From positions 33,174,987 to 33,238,986 of the forward strand of contig CP136063.1 in the NCBI GenBank assembly GCA_032622095.1: a DNA stretch of 64,000 nt, given 5' to 3'. Both the position numbers and the translations under genes were made by a program. Numbering within the stretch: the stretch's first letter is position 1; every line of letters begins with the position of its first letter. Below are positions 12,262 through 21,687 of this stretch, in pieces. This DNA is from Siphonodentalium dalli. Taxonomy: Eukaryota > Mollusca > Scaphopoda > Gadilida > Siphonodentaliidae. Below the pieces are notes generated by a model, which was not told the origin of the DNA, made no database searches, and worked only from the letters and a program-made list of their open reading frames with translations.

Positions 12262-15009
12262 ATGTCAATATTAACACCCATGACAAATTTCATGATGATC
12301 AGACGAACAGCACGACCTGTATCCCGCGCCAATGGATTGAATTTTGAAATCCAAGATGGCCACCAGCGGCCATTCGTTCCCATCTACATGTCAAGGTCAA
12401 CATTCGTGACAAATTTCATAAAGATCAGACCAAAGGTACGACCTGTAGCCCGCGCCAAAGGAAATTGTTGAGGGACACACACACACACGGACGACGGACG
12501 CCAAACCATGGCAATAGCTCAAACTTACAAAGTAAGTTGAGCTAATAATGATCCGACAAAAGATACGACCTGTAGCCCGTGCTAATGGATTGAATTTTGA
12601 AATCCAAGATGACCGCTGACGGCCATGTTTTTTGGTCAAACGACCCCAAAATGACTCGTTCCCATCTACATTGTACATGTCAATAGCCATGACAAATATC
12701 ATAATGATCTGACCAAAGGTACGACCTAGAGCCTGTGCCGAAGGATTTAGTCATGAAAAGAGTAAAATCCAAGATACTCATGACGGCCATGTTTTTTGGT
12801 CGAACTACCCCAAAATGACTCATTCCCATCAGCCTGTCATTATTAACATCCATGACAAATTTCATGATAATCAGACGAACAGTACGACATGAAGACCGTG
12901 CCAATCGATTTAATTTTGAAATCAAAGATGGCTGCCAGCGGCCATGTTTTTTGGCCAAATTACCCCAAAATGACTCATTCCCATGTACATGTCAATGTCA
13001 ACATTCATGACAAATTTCATAATAATCTGACCAAAGTTAGGACCTGTAGCCTGTGCCAAAGGATTTAGTCATGCAAAGAGTAAAATCCAAGATGGCTGCT
13101 GGCTGCCATGTTTTTTGGCCTAACGACCCCAAAATAACTCGTTGCCATCTACATGTCAATATTAACATCTATGACAAATTTCATGATAATCAGACGAACA
13201 GTACGACCTGTAGACCGCGCCAATCTATTTAATTTTGAAATCAAAATTGGCTGCCAGCGGCCATGTTTTTTGGCCAAATTACCCCAAAATGACTCATTCC
13301 CATCTGCATGTCAATGTCAACATTCATGACAAATTTCATAATAATCTGACCAAAGTTAGGACCTGTAGCCTGTGCCAAAGGATTTAGTCATGCAAAGAGT
13401 AAAATCCAAGATGGCTGCTGGCGGCCATGTTTTTTGGCCGAATGACCCCAAAAGGACTCGTTCCCATCTACATGTCATTGTTAAAATCTATGATAAATGT
13501 CATGAAGTTCTGACCAAAGCTACAACATGTAGCCCGCGACAAAGAATTTAGTCATGCAAAGAGTAAAATCCAAGATGGCTGCTGGCGGCCATGATTTTTG
13601 GCTGAACGACCCCAAAATCACTCGTTCCCATCTACATGTCAATATTAACACCCATGACAAATTTCATGATGATCAGACGAACAGCACGACCTGTATCCCG
13701 CGCCAATGGATTGAATTTTGAAATCCAAGATGGCCACCAGCGGCCATTCGTTCCCATCTACATGTCAAGGTCAACATTCGTGACAAATTTCATAAAGATC
13801 AGACCAAAGGTACGACCTGTAGCCCGCGCCAAAGGAAATTGTTGAGGGACACACACACACACGGACGACGGACGCCAAACCATGGCAATAGCTCAAACTT
13901 ACAAAGTAAGTTGAGCTAATAATGATCCGACAAAAGATACGACCTGTAGCCCGTGCTAATGGATTGAATTTTGAAATCCAAGATGACCGCTGACGGCCAT
14001 GTTTTTTGGTCAAACGACCCCAAAATGACTCGTTCCCATCTACATTGTACATGTCAATAGCCATGACAAATATCATAATGATCTGACCAAAGGTACGACC
14101 TAGAGCCTGTGCCGAAGGATTTAGTCATGAAAAGAGTAAAATCCAAGATACTCATGACGGCCATGTTTTTTGGTCGAACTACCCCAAAATGACTCATTCC
14201 CATCAGCCTGTCATTATTAACATCCATGACAAATTTCATGATAATCAGACGAACAGTACGACATGAAGACCGTGCCAATCGATTTAATTTTGAAATCAAA
14301 GATGGCTGCCAGCGGCCATGTTTTTTGGCCAAATTACCCCAAAATGACTCATTCCCATGTACATGTCAATGTCAACATTCATGACAAATTTCATAATAAT
14401 CTGACCAAAGTTAGGACCTGTAGCCTGTGCCAAAGGATTTAGTCATGCAAAGAGTAAAATCCAAGATGGCTGCTGGCTGCCATGTTTTTTGGCCTAACGA
14501 CCCCAAAATAACTCGTTGCCATCTACATGTCAATATTAACATCTATGACAAATTTCATGATAATCAGACGAACAGTACGACCTGTAGACCGCGCCAATCT
14601 ATTTAATTTTGAAATCAAAATTGGCTGCCAGCGGCCATGTTTTTTTGCCAAATTACCCCAAAATGACTCATTCCAATCTGCATGTCAATGTCAACATTCA
14701 TGACAAATTTCATAATAATCTGACCAAAGTTAGGACCTGTAGCCTGTGCCAAAGGATTTAGTCATGCAAAGAGTAAAATCCAAGATGGCTGCTGGCGGCC
14801 ATGTTTTTTGGCCGAATGACCCCAAAAGGACTCGTTCCCATCTACATGTCATTGTTAAAATCTATGATAAATTTCATGAAGTTCTGACCAAAGCTACAAC
14901 ATGTAGCCCGCGACAAAGAATTTAGTCATGCAAAGAGTAAAATCCAAGATGGCTGCTGGCGGCCATGATTTTTGGCTGAACGACCCCAAAATCGATCGTT
15001 CCCATCTAC
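12262..15009. repeat. Near-identical 1,374-bp tandem duplication within the satellite
   Basis: The block 12262-13635 is followed directly by a copy at 13636-15009. By eye they differ at only a few positions, for example GATAAATGTCATG at 13492 against GATAAATTTCATG in the second copy, and both share private variants such as GGCTGGCTGCCATG and CAAAATTGGCTGCC. This is much more similar than neighbouring blocks are to each other, so it is the most recent amplification step in the array. Confidence 0.8.
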
Positions 15010-15986
15010 ATGTCAATATGAACATCTATGACAAATTTCATGATGATCAGACGAACAGTACAACCTGTAGACCGCACCAATGGATTTAATTTTGAAATCC
15101 AAGATGGCCACCAGCGGCCATGTTTTTTGGCCGATTATTTCAAAAGAACTTGTTCCCAACTACATGTCATTGTTAACATTCATGACAAATTTCATGAAGA
15201 TCAGACCAAAGGTACGACATGTAGCCCGTGCCAAAGGATTTAGTCATGCAAAGAGTAAAACCCAAGATGGCTGCTGGCGGCCATGTTTTTTGGCCGAATG
15301 ACCCCAAAAGGACTTGTTCCCATCTGCATGTCATTGTTAACAACCATCACAAATTTCATGAAGATCCAACTAAAGCTACATGTACAACCTGTAGCCTGCG
15401 CCAAAGAATTTAGTCATGCAAAGAGTAAAATCCAAGATGGCTGCTGGCGGCCATGTTTTTTGGTCGAACAACCCCAAAATGACTCGTACTGATCTACATG
15501 TCAATATTAACATCCTTGACAAATTTCATGATGATCAGACAAACAGTACGACCTGTAGAACATGCCAATGGATTTGAAGTTTTTTGGCGAATGACCCCAA
15601 AATGACTCGTTCCCATCTACATGTCAATGTCAACATTTATGACAAATTTCATAAAGATCAGACCAAAGGCACGACCTGTAGCCCGCGCCAAAGGATTTAG
15701 TCATGCAAAGAGTAAAATCCAAGATGGCTGCTGTCCGCCATTTTTTTTGGCCGAATGACACCAAAAGGACTCGTTCCCATGCAAAGAGTAACATCCAAGA
15801 TGGCTGCTGGCGGCCATGTTTTTTTGGCCGAACAACCCAAAAATGACTCGTTCCCATCTACATGTCAATATTAACATCCATGACAAAATTTCATGAAGAT
15901 CAGACTAAAGGCACAACCTTGAAATCCAAGATGGCCGCCAATATGTTTTTCGATCGAAACACCCAAAAATGATTCGTTCCCATCTA

Positions 15987-16383
15987 CCCTGCTGGGAAAA
16001 ACAAGTGTCCACTTAACCACGGTGCGGTTAGCATTGCCACTGCGGCCGAAATGCAACTACACCGCGGCTCCATTGGCTAACTACAGTTGGGCATTGGTTT
16101 ATTTGCCATCCGGCCATGGTGTACAAATGTAGTTGCCGCTGTGTACATTCATCAAACTGAAAAAAGACAATACAAACCAGAAATCTAACCACGGTGTACA
16201 TACCATTCGGCCCCGTTGTAGTTGCTTTTTGGCCATGGTGTACATGTGGACTTGTCGTGCGGCCGCGGTGTACATGTACTTGCCACTCGGCCGCGGCGCT
16301 CAACTGCAGTTACAAACTCTGACACTGCACCCGAATGGCAAATACACCGCGGTGCCAATGGACACTTGTTTTGTCCAGCAGGG
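15987..16383. mobile_element. 397-bp MITE with ~25-bp TIRs and TA target duplication (copy 1)
   Basis: The left end begins CCCTGCTGGGAAAAACAAGT and the right end closes ACTTGTTTTGTCCAGCAGGG; the ends are inverted repeats of about 25 bp. The dinucleotide TA flanks both sides (15985-15986 and 16384-16385). The uninterrupted target is known from neighbouring monomers: CCCATCTACATGTC reads straight through if the element and one TA are removed. The interior is GC-rich and made of short repeats around CCGCGGTG, CCATGGTG and GGTGTACATG. It has no ORF. A TA duplication fits Tc1/mariner-type transposition among other possibilities; the superfamily is not settled. Confidence 0.88.
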
Positions 16384-16547
16384 TACATGTCAATGTCAAC
16401 ATTCATGACAAATTTCAAAGAGATCAGACTAAAGGCACAACCTGTATCCCGCGACAAAGTAAATTGTTGACGGACACACAGACACACGGATGACGGATGC
16501 CAACCCATGGCAATAGCTCAAACTTACAAAGTAAGTTGAGCTAATAA

Positions 16548-16805
16548 AATGGGATGCGTTGGAATTTTGCAAAATGAATAAAATGAAAACAGTCGGGAGC
16601 TCCGAAATAGGGGTGGGCGGGTCACCGGAAACACAGGTATATATTTTTTTGGCTTTACTACTTCGGGGTTCATGCAGTTTGCTGAATTTTTCTTGCGGTC
16701 AAAATCCGATGACCACATTGAACCCGCCGTTCATTTCTTATATAATACAGCAGTATTACATGGGGTGACACCACTATAGAGGGGGTCAATTACTTAAATC
16801 TAGGG
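16548..16805. other. Non-repetitive interval, nothing recognised
   Basis: Sequence after the end of the satellite. Short ORFs of fewer than 70 codons occur on both strands but show no domain or family signature. Confidence 0.5.
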
Positions 16806-16895
16806 AAGTCGATAGCCGAGAGGTACTGTAGTGTATTGGTCTCTCGTGCTAGCGGGCAAGGGATCGCAACCTGGTCAGGGTATTCTGACAAAAAT
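16806..16895 (+). mobile_element. Possible tRNA-derived SINE head
   Basis: TAGCCGAGAGGTA resembles an RNA polymerase III A box, and GGGATCGCAACCTGG about 45 bp downstream resembles a B box (consensus GGTTCGANTCC) with substitutions. Between them the sequence reads like the anticodon side of a tRNA with a long variable arm (Leu/Ser type). A body without coding capacity follows. No terminal CCA, clear poly(A) or target duplication was found, so the 3' limit is open. It could also be a decayed tRNA pseudogene. Confidence 0.45.
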
Positions 16896-17088
16896 CAGAA
16901 CTCGGTCAGATACCAAGTTTGTAAAGCTGAAAAGTCTCATTTGAGATCACTGAATAAAGATCCGAATGCAAAAATACCGACTTCCCCCATTACAACATCT
17001 ATCCAGGTATTTTGTTGTTCTGCAGTATGCTGTCTGATTGGGGGTGCAGACATTAATGGCTGACCTGTGTACATGCCTCGGGGTATCT

Positions 17089-17735
17089 GGAGAAGTCAGC
17101 CCAAAACAAGGTCGGCCACAAGAGAAGTCGGCCCGGGTAAATTAAAGATTGGTCAAGAAAAGTCGGCCCCATTATTATTTTACTGCTTGTTAATGCCTGT
17201 GGCACAATAAGATGAGACCGACATTTCGCCACACGGTGTCATAAGGGATTACATCACCTCGTAGCATTCCATTTTATGTGACTATGTTCTGGTCACATGG
17301 TGTCAAGGAGGATTATATCCATTTGCTTATCGCGCACTGTCATGGCTTTACGCAGATATGTCGATAGGGTTCGTTAAACGGAAATTTAAATCTGTACCGG
17401 AAAAATAGCCATATATACAAGACATGGTATTAGACCAGATACGAACCTTCACACTTGGTCAGCCAATTAATCTATAGACCTAAACAATGTCCTGTCATAA
17501 TTATAATGGGTGTCGCGCCAGAGGGATTTCCACATGGAAGCAGTCAGCGAAACGCCGATCAAGATCAACACTAAGTCATATACAATGTAGTGTTGAACAA
17601 AGTTTCCGTGACACCTGATATACATGTATGTTACTCAATTGAGTAAACATGTCACTAACTGATGTTAATAGCTGGGCCGACTTCGTACGGGGCCGACTTC
17701 TCTGGGGCCGACTTCGTAGCGGGGCCGACTTCTCC
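17089..17735. mobile_element. Small foldback-like element with repeated GGAGAAGTCGGCCC ends
   Basis: GGAGAAGTCAGCCC at 17089 and two further AGTCGGCC units to about 17170 face an inverted cluster of four GGGGCCGACTTC units at 17680-17735. The two clusters are reverse complements in content, giving an inverted-repeat element of about 647 bp whose ends are themselves short tandem repeats. No target duplication is obvious and no protein is encoded. Confidence 0.45.
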
Positions 17736-17835
17736 TGTATTCCACCTTGGTGTGTGCACATTAAAGAACGCTTTTGCAGTCGCCACAGGGTTATAAAGTT
17801 ACTAGAACTCGTCCGTGGTAGCACCTGGACCCGGC

Positions 17836-17894
17836 AGGAATGATTAACAGCCCGAGGGCCTATTTATAGACCCGAGACGGAGTTAATCATTCCT
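17836..17894. repeat. Short inverted repeat
   Basis: Perfect 13-bp arms, AGGAATGATTAAC (17836-17848) and GTTAATCATTCCT (17882-17894), are separated by 33 bp containing CAGCCCGAGGGCC. Function unknown. Confidence 0.6.
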
Positions 17895-18885
17895 GGAGGG
17901 CTGTAAAGAAACCAAGGTGCCCGACAAAATAATGTTATTACTATTATTACCACATGGTCCTGGTGTGAGCATGCGTTAATGAAAACAAAGCTTAGCGCTC
18001 GCTTCTGTTCAACTTCACCTTAAAATCATGGAATCATGACGTGTGGGTAAAATAATGTTCATCTAATAAAGAACGCCCTCTAAAGTGGTAAAAATATTAA
18101 GTAATAGTGTTAACGTTGGAATCAACAGAAATATCAGACTTTAATTTTTGAGGCGCGCGATCGCTCTTGCGCACCATCGCGCGGCTAAAATTGAAAACCA
18201 GTGAGCGATCAATTGCGCGCCTAGGCCAAATACGGAGAGCGTACAAGTATAAAGAAACAGCTTGAATGTTGTAGCAAAATATCAAATGAATTCTCCAAAA
18301 CCAACATTCATTGTCGGCATTCATCAAAAGGTGATCCCTCGTGCCACGATGATTGGAAGTTTAAGTTTTTTGACGTCACACGATGTGAAGTGTCAAATGC
18401 ACTATCTGTCTGAGACTGAATGATTCGAAGCTAAAAATACATTTGAACGATTTCTATGTATGACTTATGACGTCACATAAATTCCTGGAAAATCAAAGCG
18501 AGACCACGTGGCCGGGAGATGTTACCGTATTTATTTCGTCAGCATTGAATCGGAGTATTAAATTAATTCCTTATTAATAATTATGAATTACAATTAATAT
18601 ATGAGCATGTACAATATGAAAACACAGTGTGTAACATTCACTTGTGCTTATGGATAGTGGATTAAGCAGTGTTAAACCATCAAAGAGTTTCAATGGACAT
18701 CCATCGTGAGTAAACTAATTCAATTTACGCAACATTTATGAATGTATTTCCGCTGTTTATTTTATCTTGATAGAAACCGCGCGGCTGGCCAAAACCCAGC
18801 GAGCGGGACTATGCGCGCCTACATTTTGTAAACATGAAAGTCTGAAAGATATCTGTATGAATTTGAACTGAATACACATGTACTA
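17895..18885. other. Gene-free interval with CRE-like and GC-rich palindromic motifs
   Basis: No supported gene. Two exact TGACGTCA motifs (near 18372 and 18468) and a CACGTG E-box (near 18505) lie within 150 bp. Around 18150-18220 there is an imperfect inverted repeat of GGCGCGCGATCGCTC with GAGCGATCAATTGCGCGCC. A related GCGCGGCT...GCGCGCCTA block recurs at 18778-18822. These could be a decayed promoter or ends of an unrecognised element. Confidence 0.4.
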
Positions 18886-19030
18886 CCCTGCTGGGCAAAA
18901 CAAGTGTCCACTTAACCACGGTGCGCTTAGCATTGCCACTGCGGCCGAAATGCAACTACACAGCGGCTCCACCAGCTAACTACAGTTGGGCCGCGGTGTA
19001 TTTGCCATTCGACCATGGTGTAGTTGCCGC

Positions 19031-20263
19031 CAGGGATGTGGCTAGAGGGGGGGGGGGGTGTGGGGGGTGTCTCACCCCCCCAGCAGAGAGCTATATTTTC
19101 AATAGTTGGAAATTTCATACCTGCCACAACGAAATTTCACACCAACAATAGGTTGAAAATGTTCTTGTAGTTTGATTATAAAACAATTTATTGGGGGGAA
19201 TTTATTGTTTTTCGACCAATATTTGCATATGTTCCTATTTTTGGTCCAAAATTTTGACAGAAATGGTCATCAGTTGGAAATTTTCCAACCTTAGGGGGGT
19301 GACAGGTTGGAAATTTCCAACACTTGGAAAGCTTGTGTCCTGGTCCCTCCCCCGTGGCCAGTCAAAAACTTCTAGATAATTTAAGAAAACAATATTGTCA
19401 TACAATTGGTCAACATTGTCATTGGAATTGTCATCAGTTGGAAATTTTCCAACCTAAGTGGGGGTGTAGGGTTTGAAATTTCCAACAGTAGGAAGGCTTG
19501 AGGCTAGTCTAGATGTTAGGATTTTGCGATTTTCTTGTTCAGATTTCAAAATTTTCGCACACCGGGCCGAACCATGGTCGGCCCGGTGTGTCATTGCCCC
19601 ATCCACATGGCCAATACAAAACTGCTAATTAGTTTAGCAAAACAATATTTTACTACATTTGGTCAAACTTGTAGACATAAATGGTCATCAGTTGAAGAAT
19701 TTTCCAACCTGAGGGGGAGCATGAGGTTTGAAATTTCAAACACTAGGAAAGCTTCAGTTGAGGCCAGTCTAGATGCTAGGATTTGCGATTTTCTTGTATA
19801 GTTTTCAAAATTTTCTCACACCGGGCCGAACAACCATGGTCGGCCCGGTGTATCCTGGTCTGTTGTCGGTAGCTGTGTGCATTTGTCTGGAATTAGATCA
19901 CTAGTTGTTTTTTTTTGGTGAAATTTTCAGGTTAAAATATCTTAATGTTCTCATACTGGGAAAATAGAAGCATGGCTTGTGAATATATAGGAAATTAGGC
20001 CTGAGCATGATGTACAAGGGGGGGGGGTGGAAATGGAATTATGCAAAAAGTTGTGTTGGTGGCGATTTTCTGACTCAAGGGGGGGGGGTGCAAATGGAAT
20101 TATGCAAAAAGTTGTGTTGGTGTTATTCCGACTGAAGGGGGGGGGTGCAAATGGAATTATGCAAAAAGTTGTGTTGGTGTGATTCCGACTCAAGGGGGGG
20201 GGTGCAGTTGGAAATTCCCAAGGTGGACATCCCCCCAGCGGAGACCCTCTAGCCACATCCCTG
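19031..20263. mobile_element. Non-autonomous hAT-type transposon nested in the MITE
   Basis: The ends are a perfect 19-bp inverted repeat, CAGGGATGTGGCTAGAGGG. They are flanked by an exact 8-bp duplication, GTTGCCGC (19023-19030 and 20264-20271), whose single-copy form is seen in MITE copy 1. An 8-bp duplication and CAGGG-type termini fit the hAT superfamily. No transposase is encoded. The interior has two direct repeats (about 19430-19590 and 19680-19855), each closing with a palindrome whose arms are CACACCGGGCCGA around a CCATGG centre, and G-rich tandem repeats near the right end. Confidence 0.85.
20015..20215. repeat. G-tract tandem repeats inside the hAT element
   Basis: A G-run followed by GTGCAAATGGAATTATGC and AAAAAGTTGTGTTGGTG recurs three times with a fourth partial copy, at about 55-65 bp spacing. 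The runs of eight to ten G residues are prone to length change. Confidence 0.7.
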
Positions 20264-20508
20264 GTTGCCGCTGTGTGCATTCATTAAACTGAAAAAAGAC
20301 AATATAAACCAGAAATCTAACCACGGTGTACATGCCATTCGGCCCCATTGTAGTTGCTTTTCGGCCATGGTGTACATGTGTACTTGACGGTCGGCCATGG
20401 TGCACTTGCGCTCGGCCGCGGTGCTCAACTGCAGTTACAAACTCTGACACCGCCGCCGAACGCCAAACACACCGCGGTGCCAATGGACACTTGTTTTGTC
20501 CAGCAGGG

Positions 20509-21687
20509 CAGTACGATTGATCAGATGATCTTTTCAATTTGAAAACAGAAACAATTCTTTTTCAGTCCTAAATCAAATGATTAAATTAATGATAAGCAAA
20601 TACCTGTGCAACCTTTGATGATTAGAGAACAAATTCAACAATGCCTCCAAGCTCCTGTCGAAAGTGAAAGTGCAATAATCATGTCACAAACACAGTTTAC
20701 ACATGATGTCATGAAATTGTATACACTCAACATTGAATTGCCTAGTCTTCGTGTATCTGTGGTACACAATAATCCATAAAATCCTCAAAACAACATTCAT
20801 TGTTGCAAATTACATGAAACACAGATCAATTTCTCGTTGATTTTTCAATTTCGTGCCATGTGGGCCTTGACCTTGTAGTGGAGAAATCGGTGTATATAAA
20901 GTGTTTGTCGACGCCGATGCCGGCTCTAAATAAAAGTGTAATGTCGCGCTTCTTCGTTGTTTCTCAGTGGATGTGAATGCGATTTGGTATGTGTGTCCGG
21001 GTTGGGTCATGGATGATATTGATTATCGCACATGCACATTTGATTTGTTTTTTTTAATTTACAAATTTCGAGTAGAAGATTTGTTTACAATCGAGATGGC
21101 TAATCACAAACTGTGCCACGATAATACCATGTTATGAGACTAGAAAGGCTGTGATTAATCCTCGATTAATCTATTATTTGATTGAGTCTCTGAATGACTC
21201 AGTGAGGACAATTAAAAAGTGATCATCGGCAATCGTTGTTGTTGTTGTACTTGTATGTAAATTCCTCCGTCGCGGTTGTCTTCGGAGCACGCTGCTCTCC
21301 GAACTCAGTACCGTTACTAACACTAGTAACAGTCGATTGTGTTGAAGTTGAAGTGAAGAAAACGTAATTCTTCGATCAGTTTCTGCTGGATTCTGCGCAG
21401 TAACCTCCCGGAAGTCACGTGTGAAATTTACAAAAAAAGCATACACGCTATTTTGGCTCTTGGTATAGAAATATAGAAAAATTATAAAAATTATATGACG
21501 TCATAATTCACATGCATTTAGGTATAAACACCCACTGGGTGGTTGCTATAAGTGTATTTTAATTTAATAACACTGCAGTCAGAACAAAATCCTACGTAAT
21601 CAAAGAAAGCTGTCAATATGGTGTAGATTATTAATTATTTCTCGTGCTTATTAATTTCGTCACCCTGGCTGAACAGACGTCACGAAC
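20509..21687. other. Gene-free interval
   Basis: No supported gene. A GACGTCATAATTC motif lies near 21495. Small ORFs of 66 and 90 codons on the minus strand show low-complexity or unremarkable composition and no family signature. Confidence 0.5.

Larger units (their letters stand above)
3655..16547. repeat. Satellite array of ~160-bp monomers in higher-order arrangement
   Basis: About 80 monomers of roughly 158-166 bp run head to tail. Two monomer types tend to alternate. One carries TTTAGTCATGCAAAGAGTAA before AAGATGGCTGC; the other carries GGATTGAATTTTGAAATCC before AAGATGGCCAC. Like-type spacing is therefore about 317 bp, for example 4916, 5233 and 5550. All share GGCCATGTTTTTTGGCC, ACTCGTTCCCATCTACATGT, ATGACAAATTTCAT and ACGACCTGTAGCCCG. 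Higher-order blocks are marked by a CA-rich plus hairpin unit at seven places. The many 60-100 codon reading frames inside are by-products of the repeat, recurring identically in several blocks on both strands, and are not genes. A 397-bp MITE interrupts the array at 15987-16383. Confidence 0.95.
18886..20508. mobile_element. Second copy of the CCCTGCTGG MITE, split by a nested hAT element
   Basis: The left end (CCCTGCTGGGCAAAACAAGT) and right end (GGACACTTGTTTTGTCCAGC then AGGG) match copy 1 at 15987-16383, as does the interior up to GTAGTTGCCGC and again from TGTGTGCATTCATTAAACTG. TA precedes the left end; the right flank reads CA, so the target duplication is imperfect or mutated. Without the nested insertion the element would be about 380 bp, close to copy 1. 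Confidence 0.85.

Noticed and set aside
3627-15886. Dozens of 60-101 codon frames on both strands, several identical at different places
   Set aside because: They fall at fixed phases of the ~160-bp satellite and repeat with its higher-order blocks; overlapping opposite-strand frames cannot all be genes, and none shows a domain.
16028-16508. Overlapping 82-107 codon frames on both strands
   Set aside because: They span the GC-rich interior of the TA-flanked MITE, where stops are rare; similar frames recur in the second MITE copy at 20190-20542.
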